Below are positions 34,000 to 44,505 of a stretch of DNA of 64,000 bases, piece by piece. The first letter of the stretch is position 1, and the number at the start of each line of letters is the position of its first letter. The stretch comes from Larix kaempferi (Eukaryota; Streptophyta; Pinopsida; Pinales; Pinaceae), in NCBI GenBank assembly GCA_027924585.1, contig BSBM01000123.1:13394001-13458000 (forward strand). Reading direction: 5' to 3'. The notes under the pieces were generated by a model. That model saw nothing but the letters and a program-made list of their open reading frames with translations, ran no database searches and was not told the DNA's origin. The translations under genes and the position numbers were made by a program.

Positions 34000-35100
34000 G
34001 ATGATTTTGAGGTCCAACTTGAGTGTTACTTGTCCAAATTGAGTGCTACTTGTGGGAGTATATACAATATAGATCAAGGTGTTTTAGATCCAAATGTCAG
34101 AATAACATCTAAGCAATCGGTGACATGTCGGTGATTACAAGTTGTCTCACCTAAAAGGAACAAAAGTAGTAGGTTTTGGTAGCATGTACCTAACTTTCAC
34201 TTGGAGACTTGAAATTGAATGAGACTAGTGGGATTTTGTAGAGTACATATCATTATATCATAACCAAAATAGTAAAGTCAAGGTCATAATAATTTCATAC
34301 ATATATCACGTATAGGGTCAACCTACAACCAAGTTCCAAAAATAGGGTTTAAAAAGGTATGTTATCTTAAAATTAGCATAACTTTTGAATGGGAGGTTTG
34401 ATTAAGGTGATTTGCAATCCATTTGAAATATTACATACATTAACATAGTGGAAACACTATTTTTACAAGTGGTGAATTAGAAACACATCCATATAACCCA
34501 TTTATATCTAGTCATGCTATCAAGGTGATTGGCCATGATGGTTGTAGGTAATACACCTAATGTTACTATATCCAAGGATTCTTAGGATTCTAAAGTCTCA
34601 TATATGAAACAAGAAAACAACAACGAAGTGGAAATCACATACCCAAGTTGGAAGAGAAAAGGATGGCATGTATACTAGAATGGAAAAGAAGGTTGGACAA
34701 CAAAATATGGTAGGTATAATAATTTTTTAACATTTTGAAAATACTAACCAATGGACCCTTGATGGACTCAAGAAGAATGTTTAAGATATCAAGAAAAAAT
34801 ATTGATGATCTCAAAACCAAAATGGAAAGCAAAGAGGATCTCAAAGATATGGAAATTAAAGTGAACCTCAAAGAGATGGCATGCAAGGGGGATATTGAAT
34901 GCATAAAGGATGACCTTATGAAGGAGATATCAAGATTCTTTATCCTAAATTATCTTTCTCAATAAGAGGATACAAAGAACAATATGATCAATTTCTAGTA
35001 ACATATGCAAAACACATTAACACATCTAGAAAACAAGAGGATTGAGTCCCAAACACAAAATCATTCATCACACCAAGATCCATGAAATTGTGTTTTCAAC
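34000..35100 (+). pseudogene. Gag-like region of plus-strand gypsy
   Basis: Position after the LTR and primer-binding-like site makes this the gag region. The only long open segment (34735-34965) encodes a Lys/Glu-rich, heptad-like protein piece (NIDDLKTKMESKEDLKDMEI) consistent with a coiled coil. No zinc knuckle or capsid motif was recognised, so the call rests mostly on location. Confidence 0.35.
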
Positions 35101-35689
35101 TTGGGATCAATGACAGTAATGATACCATGACATGGGTAAATTCTAGATGAAGTAATTATATGAGCTACAAAAAGTGCAAACCTCATAAAAAGGTAACTAT
35201 TGTATCCTTATATTTAGAACACGATCAATTTGTGTTGTATTGATGGCTTCGTGATTCGGAAAAAAAAAAAATATTGTCTCTTGGTCCATTTTTATGGAAG
35301 AATTGATAACATATTATGGATATTGTATGAAAAACACATCCACTAGTCAATTGAAAAATCTTAGGTAAAGAGGTTAAATTACAAACCACATTCAATAATC
35401 TCAACACCTCAAAAAACATTGCTAAAAAATAATTATTTTTCTTGCACTCAAGAAGTAACCCAAGTCAAAACTTAAGGTAGGCATGTGTAACACTTCACTC
35501 TTGATCGCACCTGAATTAAAAAAACCCTATTGTGGAATATGATGCATCAATTATGAATTCGGTGCACTTTGAATGCAAGAAGGAAGAGCCATTGCATTCA
35601 AAAGTCACCAACTTAAAGGAAATAAATTACCCAAACCCATTTTTGAAAAGGAAATATTACCATACTATATTGAGTGAATAAATGTTTCC

Positions 35690-35990
35690 CTTACCTAATG
35701 AGTAGACACTTAAAGGTAAAAATAAATGATGATAATCTAAAATACTTCTTGGAACAATAATTGTCTTTAAAAGAGGAAAAAATGGGTTGCTAAGATATAA
35801 ATTTGAAATTATCTAAAAAAAAAGGTAAAGATAATGTGCGAGCTGATGCAATTTCAAGAAAATAAGATAAAATCAATGCCTTTATGTGATTTCCATTTTG
35901 CAAGTTGATGGTAGAAGAAGCAAAAATAGAATTTCAACAAAACCAAACTACATGGAATCTCATAATATTAGTTGTCCTAAACATGGGATA
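35690..35990 (+). pseudogene. Gypsy RNase H C-terminal fragment
   Basis: Plus-strand translation, with stops, gives DDNLKYFLEQ and then KKGKDNVRADAISRK, the end of Ty3/gypsy RNase H (DHxxLKYxLEQ and GKxNxxADALSRK). This is followed by the tether toward integrase (VEEAKIEFQQNQTTWNLI). The upstream RT and downstream integrase of this element are missing. Confidence 0.75.
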
Positions 35991-35999
35991 TTACTTGAC

Positions 36000-36575
36000 C
36001 TTGACTAGTCTAAGTCTCACCTAATGCTAGTGTATTTCACCTAAACCCCCAGAAAAAATGTGGGTAAGATCAGATTTGGTCCTGTATAAACTGTTGTTCA
36101 TCAAGATCAACCTTTAACTATTAATTGTGTACGAATAGTAGGTATCTCCTTACCCTCGTATACTACTTGACCCTAGACGAGTCTTTTTCACACCTCATCA
36201 TGTATAGCCCCTTGATAATGATAATATTTGATGGATAAATCATAGTGTCGGAACCTTTACTTTCTTAAGTTCTCCTAAGGAAGCGAGGATGCATATTTTT
36301 CTAGAATGTCATCCACGAACCTCCTTCTACTTTTGGTGTTATGCCTGGAGAATAGCACCCGATCCCAAGATTAACCCTTTTGGACATGTGTTTTGTAATT
36401 TTGGTCCTATGTATGCGTCATTGGGGGATATAACTCCCAATTTTGTAACGTTTGAAACGAGGTGCTCTACAACCCAGTATGAGGGAGATCCTGTAATGTT
36501 TGTCCATGTTTGTCCTTATAGTCGGCCATAATAAATAAAGTTTGTCTTTAACATAATAATAAAAAAAATTAATAT
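36000..36575. other. Unassigned DNA at the nested junction
   Basis: Probably the left edge of the nested minus-strand gypsy, but no LTR pair could be matched. An 80-codon frame at 36289-36531 has no recognised domain. Confidence 0.35.
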
Positions 36576-36810
36576 GTGTATTTTCGTTTTAATTAAATCC
36601 TAGGCTATATAATACATGGACGTGTATTTTCGTTTGAATTAAATCCTAGGCTATAAACGTTTGTCTTTATTATTGTCGGCCATTAATTAAAATGTAAAAA
36701 AAAGTAAAATGTAATGGAAAGTATTTAATGAAAAGTAAAAAAGTAAAATGTATTGTCGGCCATTAATTAAAATGTAAAAAAAAGTAAAATTATGGAAAGT
36801 ATTTAAAAAA
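36576..36810. repeat. Two adjacent tandem duplications
   Basis: Unit 1 (gtgtattttcgtttNaatta, aatcctaggctat) lies at 36576 and 36622. Unit 2 (attgtcggccattaattaaa, then A-rich) lies at 36672 and 36752, period 80 bp. Confidence 0.85.
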
Positions 36811-36893
36811 AATCCATGTCCGGTCATAAAATAAAATATTATGAAAAGTAATTAAAAAATAGATGTTCCTTTATAAAATAAAAAATTAAAACC

Positions 36894-37000
36894 TAAACCC
36901 GGATCTATCAATAAAGAGAGATTAAATTTATTGAGTTTAAAAAAAGAAATATACCTCAAGAAATTGGATCCCTCTCGGTTCTTGATAGATACGGGTTTAA
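36894..37000. mobile_element. Small hairpin element (MITE-like), second copy
   Basis: Left arm taaacccggatctatcaata and right arm ttgatagatacgggttta are inverted repeats of about 30 bp with a loop of about 45 bp. The right arm resembles the right arm of the element at 2171-2296, supporting a dispersed family. Confidence 0.5.
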
Positions 37001-37136
37001 GATGGATCTATGCTGTTATAATACTCAAACGCCTTTTGTACTTGACATAAAACTTCTATATTAATGAAGAAACTTTTTGGTCAGCCTTATATCCAATGTG
37101 TACATGTTCTTTCATTTACAATGTGCTTGATTAAAT

Positions 37137-37541
37137 CCATGGAAAATGCCAATCCAAAACATTATTAGATAATGCATCGGATACATAATTCAAAGCTCTT
37201 GGAATGTGAACATATGTCATAGACTCGAAATATCATTTTAGTATACACACCCTCAAGAAATTTCTTAATAGCGTAGGATTACGAACTTGATATATGCCAT
37301 TTAATTGTGACACCACCCGCTGTGAGTCTCATTGAATGGTTAAATGTTGGATTCCATAATAAATTTCCTCCAATAATAGATTTATCATAGTAGTATACTC
37401 AACAACGTTGTTATTTGTTGGATCAAGACACACTCCTCCTTAACTAACAAGATCGACTATGGGAGAATAGATCACCCAAGTTGCAAAAGCAATATGTTGA
37501 GTGTGACGACTAGCACCATCTGCAAATCCCATAGACATAGG
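37137..37541 (-). pseudogene. Second (archaeal-type) RNase H after integrase
   Basis: The minus strand reads FADGASRHTQHIAFATWVIY (first Asp), NNNVVEYTTMINLL (Glu), IQ-stop-DSQRVVSQLNGIYQVRN (Asp), RNPTLLRNFLRV and HIPRALNYVSDALSNNVLDW (last Asp). This is an RVT_3-type RNase H, the archaeal-like domain found in plant Tat-type gypsy elements and L1 LINEs. All four acidic residues are present, though at least three stops interrupt the frame. It follows the integrase end by a spacer of about 150 bp and is in the same orientation, so it belonged to the same polyprotein. In the Tat elements I recall, the extra RNase H precedes integrase; here it follows. Confidence 0.8.
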
Positions 37542-37689
37542 TTCTTTGACGACATCTGTCAATTGAGAAGAAAACAAAATGAACGACAACTAACACTAAG
37601 AATAAAAAATATAAAAGAAAAGCAACCTAAGCTACTTATAATACAAGTAAAAGTGGATTTTCCCAGACGTTGCCATCTAGGCATAATAC

Positions 37690-38510
37690 CTCTTTCAATA
37701 GAGCCCATTTTTGGGCCCATTTAGGACATTCCCCTCGAAATATTCAAATTCATATGCCCCCTTATTCAAAACTAAATTCACAATGTAAGGACTAATCCAC
37801 ATTGAGTTTATTTTTCTTGACCCTAGTTCATCATGATCTTGTTCATAGACAAGCACCATGTCGCCTTCAGATAAGACACGGGGACATACTAACTTGTGGT
37901 ACTGAGATTTGATGCACTTTTTATGCACCTCATTTGCAGTAGCAACATCCCTTCTTTGTTCATCTAATTGCTCTAAGTAAACTAAACATTATTCCAATTG
38001 GATAGTGTCAGGTAAGAGCTCAATAGCTAGTTTCAATGAGGGAATTTCACACTCAATTGGTAACACAACTTCGACTCCGTAAATAATATGGAATGGGGTG
38101 AACCCTATAGCAGTATTTACCAAAGTTTGATACACCCAAAGAGTAGGATATAGTATGATGTTCCAATTGCTCTTGATCCTACTCATCGTTTGTTGCAAAA
38201 TAGTTTTCAAGGACTTATTAACAGCCTCTACTTGTCCATTTGCTTGTGGATAGTATGGAGAGGAGAAGTCATGTCGAAAACCAAGTTTGGTAGCTAAATC
38301 TGTCATCATTTTATTTAGAATACAATCTCAATGCCAGTCAGTGAAAATCTCTCTATGAGTACCGAATCTAGCTATGATTTGGTTGAATACAAAGTGTGTC
38401 ATTTTCTCACCATTGCACGTGAAATTTACCATAGCTTCGACCCACTTAGTGAACTAGTGTACAACCATAATAATGTATTTATGGCCTTTTGTTGATGCCA
38501 TATTACAAGT
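37690..38510 (-). pseudogene. Gypsy integrase
   Basis: The core reads FTKWVEAMVNFTCNGEKMTH, ARFGTHREIFTDWH and KLGFRHDFSSPYYPQANGQV followed by EAVNKSLKTI. The second Asp (FTDWH) and the Glu (QVEAVN) of the DDE triad remain. The first Asp, expected before YFTKWVEA, is replaced (VVH-stop-FTKWVEA). The C-terminal domain gives GDMVLVYEQDHDELGSRKIN, MWISPYIVNLVLNKGAYEFE and GPKNGLY, the gypsy integrase tail. In-frame stops make it inactive. Confidence 0.87.
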
Positions 38511-39526
38511 TGTGTAGTCTATTTCCCATTTTGTGAAGGGACTGACAGTGATCATGGGGTATAATGGAGCAAGGTGTGGATGCATATTCCTAGTAAATAT
38601 TTGAAAAGGCTGACACTTCTTAACTTCTTCAATACATTATTTGAAGATCAATCACCAAATATATCCAACATGCAAAATATTTTGTACCGTATAAAGCCTT
38701 GATATATGACCGCCACATGCTCCTCCATGGCAATCATTTAATACCTTCTTAGCTTCTTGGTGAGTTAGACATCATCTAAGTATTGTATCAACTCCTCGAT
38801 GATATAAAGTGTCATCGATAATAACATAGTGTTTTTCTTGGTGCCAGATTCATCATCAATCCTCATGAGAGAATTGAGACGAGACCCTCTAGGTTTATAG
38901 GTATATCAATATGTTTTCGTACCAGAGTTCATTTAATTTGATGAGGAAAATGTGTTCATTAGGTAATGACTCATTCTCCTTTATTTTCTCACCTTCTTTA
39001 GGTAGCTCGAACATGAGCTCAGTAAATGCCAAGGATTTTTTTATTTAACTGATGTAAATCCTAGATCGAGCACTTACAAGATTACAATCCACTTATTTTA
39101 TTTTCCCCCGACTATGCATCGAGACAATATATGTTGAAATGGATTGATATCCATTATTATTATTGTCTATTTTAGGATAATATAATGATGGATTCTTTAC
39201 ACCACATGAATGGATGCTAATGTTAGCTTTTCGACATGAGAATACCTCAGCACAGGACCAACCAAGTTCTTTCTTAGATAGTAAACCACATGCTCCTGAT
39301 GTATATCATCCTCTTGAACCAATACCATCATGATGGTTTACTCGGACACTGCTAGATACATAAGGAAATATTTGCTATAGTTCGGTGGAATCACCAGTGG
39401 GGAAGACATCGGTGCCTTTTTCAATGCATCAAAAGACCTTTGAGCATGATCATCCTAGATGAATGGGGCACCCTTTGTTAGAAGGCGCATGAAACATTTC
39501 ATGATCTTGATGTATTTAGAAATGAA
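38511..39526 (-). pseudogene. Gypsy RNase H and connection, badly decayed
   Basis: Lies between RT and integrase of the same element, where Ty3/gypsy RNase H belongs. Frames are heavily interrupted and I could not read a continuous set of catalytic residues. The call rests on position and on the intact neighbours on both sides. Confidence 0.5.
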
Positions 39527-40260
39527 TCACCGCAAGAAATTAGCCTTTCCCTGGAGGCTCTGTAATTGGTGTAGGTTGTGCGAGGAAGGCAATTGAAAAA
39601 GTACCTCAACCTTGAACAGATATACTAGAATGCCATTCTTAAAAATGATGAAACCTAGTAAACGTCCTGAAACGACACAATATATGCACTTATGTGGATT
39701 CAAAGGAATCATGTAATGGTGAAACCTATTGAAAAATGACCTAATATTTTTTGGATTGTCAATTCTCTTTGCATATTTGGTCGTGAGGTCATTTAAGTAG
39801 GATTTTGTGATCTTTTTTATGTCATGAAAAGCATACACATCGCTCGTTGAAATGTAGCTCCAACGTTTTTTAGGCCAAACGACATATTCCTATAAGCGAA
39901 AGTTCCCCATGGACATATGAATGTGGTCTTATGTTGATATTTTTGGAAAATCTATTTGATTGTGCCCTGAAAACCCGTCAATAAATGAGAATATCTCATT
40001 CCTAGCATACTCATCAATAATCTAATCAGTGAATGGGATAGGATAGTTATTCTTAGGAGATGCAAGGTTCAAGTCCCTGAAGTCAGTGCACAACCTAATG
40101 TTTCCCTTTTTTTTGTCTATGTGTCCCAAATTAGACACCCATTCAGTTAGTAGGATACGATAGATGAAACTAGTGTGGAGAAGTTTCTCCACTTATGTCT
40201 TGACAACAGCATCCTTCCTAGGGTTCACAAGTCATAGCTTATGTCGAACTGGATTAAAAT
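39527..40260 (-). pseudogene. Gypsy reverse transcriptase
   Basis: N-terminal blocks EWVSNLGHIDKKKGNIRLCT, DFRDLNLASPKNNYPIPF and SFIDGFSGHNQI are followed by FGLKNVGATFQRAM. The catalytic box then reads YLNDL, where the family has YLDDL. Next come PLNPHKCIYCVVSGRLLGFI and LQSLQGKANFLR, which closes the RT-RNase H connection. The box carries an Asp-to-Asn change (GAT to AAT), and stops are present. Family assignment is secure. Confidence 0.88.
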
Positions 40261-41400
40261 TGGGATATATTTTTATCTTGTGTTCTACAATGGTTGGATC
40301 GATTCATGGCATCTCTTCATAAGAACAGTGAAAATGTCACTATATTCTTTAAATAGTGCAGTATAAATTTCTATTTCTTTTGTAGCACAATCTGCACTAA
40401 TAAAGACATTTTCAACAACTCTGGGAGTTCTAGAAATATTTATGGGAATGGTTTTTTATATGTTATCCATATTCCCCTTTGTTGCATATACTTCGTAAGT
40501 AGCAAGAGAACTCCCATGTCAATCCATAGTTCATGGTTTGATAACTTTTCACTAGTCAATCCTTAATCCATTCGCGGTAGGTAAAAATGATGCACGTTGG
40601 CGCATATCTTTCCACAATATTTCTTCTAGAGACATGGCTTCGAATATAGCTTTGTTAGAAGGCGAAATTTTTTATAAGGGATCTTGATAAGGTAAAGAAT
40701 TGACGGCCCAAATGGGCATGTTATATTGATCACATGCATCCACATGTGTATATTTATGATTATGGTCTATTATATTTGATAAGGCAGCTTGATACGTAAT
40801 CTTGATTGTCGAAAAATATGATGATTCCCTTCTAAACCCAGTTCCCTAAGTGGATTTCAGAATTATCCACAGATATTTGAAGTACAGAGTTATTAAGTGA
40901 CATAATCTTACCGAGCAATTAGAAACGACTAAATATATCGCATGTATCAAGACAACATTATCAGTCATATTGGGTGGGGGTAAGTTGAAAGTGCCCATCA
41001 GGGTAGGGTATGTTCCCACTCAAACATTTTCACAAGCCCTAATGGAATGGACAATTAAAGGAACATTTGCTCTAATAGCTTGACTGGACTCATTTCTATA
41101 TAATGATAGTTGGTCTATTGTGATGATTTTCCTTTCATGAGGGAATTTAATCACTCAAAAAGTCGAAGACACTACCGCAACATAGCATAAGTTCAACTAC
41201 AACCTAACATAAGGTTATAATCTAACGTAGTGTCAACAACTTATATCTCCACAATCATAATTTTTCCCCCTAGCTCTGCTGGAAGAGCCGACATAATTCC
41301 ATGATAAATAGGTTCTCATCAAATGATTTCAACATGATTACCGAGGGAATGGTCTCTAGTGAGCTTATAAATTTCCAACATAACAAGGACATAACACATG
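40261..41400 (-). pseudogene. Protease region of minus-strand gypsy
   Basis: Located between gag and RT, where the aspartic protease should be. I could not recognise a clear DTG/DSG catalytic motif in the broken frames. Assigned by order only. Confidence 0.35.
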
Positions 41401-43929
41401 TGGAAGCCCCTTCATCCACTATAGTCTTGAAAATGTTTGATCCTCTGGTCGAAACTTGGATCTAAAACGTGGCAGGATGAGGTAGGTGAGGTTTCTAGTT
41501 ATCCAATTCAAACGTGATAAGTTGAGAGTCCAAAGGATCTAAATCTCCTATTGTTGTTATCAAATTTTTCCGTTGCATAGGGTAGGTCTAGAGAACTTCT
41601 AGAGTAGACATCTCACATTGAACTTGGACCAAATATTCAACAATGCTATATTTTGGGTGGCACATGCAATAGGATTGTACGTATTCCACTTTATCACACC
41701 TTTCAACATGCAAGGAATCATGTCATTGGTTGGATTCTCAATGTGCAGAGGGTTGGTCATTTCAGGCTCAGAAGCATCCTTTCCCTTCAACCTAGACATA
41801 GATGTGTCATAATTTTGAGCTCTAGTTTGGACATTCACCTCTTGTTTACACATAAACATTTGTGTTCATCGATTTTCCCCCTTGCGAGAAGGATCCTCGA
41901 TTTCCCCCTTGTGGGGGTGTAGGGTTGGCAGGAGTTCAAGCAATCATCTGTTGATGTTGTGGAGCAAATGGGTTGGTTAAGATAGATGATTGCTTGGGAG
42001 CTTCCTGCTTTGCTAATAAATGTTGAGCCACCTCCAATTTCGTACATTGGTGAGCTAAATGATATTCTCTGCACAATTTGCATGCAAATTTCGCTTTCCT
42101 CTTTTCCTTCTTATCCCCGCCAACACTATTGTTGTTGTTGTTTGCATTATTATTTCCCTTATTCCCAGTCTTCTTGTTTTTCTTGTGTTTCCTCCCTCCA
42201 ATTTGTTGGTCTCCTTTAGAATCAGATGTTTGTACTGATAGAACATCAGAGGGTGGGTTGGGATTAGGGTTGATGGTGTTGGCTTGCGCAACTCCAAGTT
42301 CTTTTAAGGACAAATGTATCATTTGAGTGGCAACCTGACTAGCTGTGGAATTCTCAACTGAACCAATCATGTGGTCAACATGTGGTACAGGTTTAGGTTG
42401 TGTCTGATCAACATCTTCTCTAAGAGTAGTGGGAAGAATATCATACAACATTCAAGATTGTGAATACACCAAGTCCAATTGTTGGGCCCTGATGATCGCT
42501 TGTTCTTATTTGGTGTCCCCAAAAAGAGCTATGTCTTTCGCAATGAATGGTTGTAATGAATTTATAAACCAATATACTAAAAATTCATCAGGAATCCGAG
42601 CTTTTATAAGGCGATGCCTTCTTCGCCACTCATGGATATGATCTGAGATATATGTGGATTTATCCTGTCTAAAGGACATCAAAAGATCAGTTTCAGTCTC
42701 ACAGTGGACCTCCAATTGAAATTGATTGAGGAATGTCATCACAATTGCATCAAATTATGAAAAGAAGTTCGTGGTAGCTCAATATACCATTTGAAGTCTA
42801 CCCCAGTTAATGTTCTCTAAAAGAGACGAATCCTAATGCTATCATCCATCAATGAGTTGGATGAAAACCAAAGATGGAATGTCATAACATGTGTGGCAGG
42901 GTCATCTCCATATTTCCCCTCAAACTTAGGTATATTGAAAGGGAGTTTCATGGGGACCAATGGCCAACTAGGATTGTGCATCACTGAGTCATTGGTTAAC
43001 TTTGTTAGATCGGGCAGATTTAAGGTTTCTAAGAATGGTAACTTTGTATGTGTTATTGGGTTCCAATTCCCAAGGGTTTGTCCTACCCATTGATTAGTGT
43101 TACCAAAATACTTCTCTGGCATGTATGGAATGTCGAGTACCATAAAAGTATTGTTTTGATGTCCATTCATCTTAGTGTAACCAGGTTGATTTTGGACATA
43201 TGGTGTGGAAGCAACATTGACCATGCCCCCCATTCCAGGTAAAGGCATGCTACCCTAAGGCACATTAAAATTTGAAGAAAATCCTACACCCATTCCTCCC
43301 ACTCAAGGACCAATCATGCTAACCTACAACATATTGAATACTAAAGTAGCTCTAGTACCCATGCCCCCTATTCCATGGAAAGACACACTACCCTGGGGCA
43401 TATTGAAACCTAAGGTAGCTACAACACCCATGCCCTTGATTTTGGGTAAATGCATACTACCCTTGGGTATTTTGAAGCCTAAAGCATCTTTGATATTCAT
43501 GCCCCCCATTCCTGGGAAAGGAACACCACCTTAGGGATTACTAAAGCTTGGAGTGGCTCTAATTATCGTAGCAGGAGTTGGCATAGGCATATGTCCACCT
43601 ATGAATGGAAAATAATTAAAAGGAATCGAGGGAGCACTCTTAAAGGTAGTGAAATTCGTGGTGACAAGAAGTATGCTAGAAGGTATCAATTGGAATTCAA
43701 GTAGTGACATCCCAAATGAGAAGGGATCAGTGTCGTGTGGCATAGAGACCGAATTTCTATTCCCACTAATAGGAGCACTAGTCGAATGAATTGATCATCC
43801 ATTAAACAATCTAGGTGAGGGTGGGAACTATGTCGATACCATTATGGACGACATAGTTGGATTGACCCCTCCTATAGGGTTAGTGGTGGCTGGGGGTGGA
43901 ATGCCCCCAGTAGAAGGATTGTCTTCCAT
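41400..43929 (-). pseudogene. Gypsy gag, broken
   Basis: A start codon at 43929-43927 opens MEDNPSTGGIPPPATTNP. After several stops a Gly/Met/Pro-rich region of near-repeats follows (43530-43200, PLPGMGGMVN-type). Then comes the capsid-like domain: KLPFNIPKFEGKYGDDPATH, VMTFHLWFSSNSLMDDSIRI, MMTFLNQFQLEVHCETETDL and IHEWRRRHRLIKARIPDEFL. The C-terminal part has a basic Asn/Lys-rich linker and one zinc knuckle, FACKLCREYHLAHQC. Gag packages the element RNA. Frames shift at least twice and are interrupted, so it is dead. Confidence 0.82.
43200..43530 (-). repeat. Intragenic repeat in gypsy gag
   Basis: Four to five near-copies of a roughly 25-codon unit read PxPGMGGM or KIKGMGVV, followed by ATLGFNMPQGS. 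Each begins around a ccatgccccc(c)attcc(a) phrase on the plus strand (about 43218, 43358, 43428, 43500). This is a coding tandem repeat of about 70 bp. Confidence 0.75.
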
Positions 43930-44480
43930 GTCACTTCTATCGGCCCACCCAAACAAAGGATTGTAATATGATGTGAAGTGATGAGTTTCAAACTCATGGG
44001 TCTAGACAAATGACGGGCTCTAAGGTGGTTTTAATCCCTTGTTGGGATACATGAGATCGTAAAAATCAATCGAACCTAAGTTCTCCTGAGCAGGATGAGA
44101 TGTACCTCTCTCATATCTATTAAAATGATCGCCTAACCACTAAGGTATCCTTCTTTAGACAACCCGTTAGACTCACTAGACCTTGATCATGCTTCCTCTT
44201 TAGTGGGATAGTTTACAGATCTTAGGTTCTCTTCCTCTACCCCCTATGGGGGTGGACCATTGTGATCTAGTCTTCACCTCTTAGGAGTTAACTCTACATT
44301 TTCAGGTGATATTTTTTGGATCCTTCTAGACCTATGAAGAGGTTGATCGACCACTTTGTCTTAAACAGACACAAAGGAAGAAAATTTAACAAACTCAATT
44401 AACAGTAGACCCACACTCATTAAAAATTCCTGAAAGATTTAAAACAAGTAAACTTAGCCTTCCAAGTATAAGTAAACGGT

Positions 44481-44498
44481 GGTTAATCCTTGGTACCA
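44481..44498 (-). promoter_or_regulatory. Possible primer-binding site of minus-strand gypsy
   Basis: On the minus strand TGGTACCAAGGATTAACC begins with TGG, as expected for pairing to a tRNA ending in CCA. It lies upstream of gag. The specific tRNA was not determined and no LTR end could be confirmed next to it. Confidence 0.3.
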
Positions 44499-44505
44499 AT
44501 CAATG

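Larger units (their letters stand above)
37137..44505 (-). mobile_element. Minus-strand Ty3/gypsy element (coding core)
   Basis: Reading on the minus strand from high to low coordinate: a possible primer-binding site (44498-44481), gag (43929 to about 41400), protease region (about 41300-40300), RT (about 40260-39527), RNase H (about 39450-38650), integrase (about 38510-37690) and a second RNase H (37541-37137). All are broken by stops and frameshifts. The element must extend further on both sides, but its LTRs could not be identified by comparing the two flanks. It lies inside the plus-strand gypsy. Confidence 0.8.
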
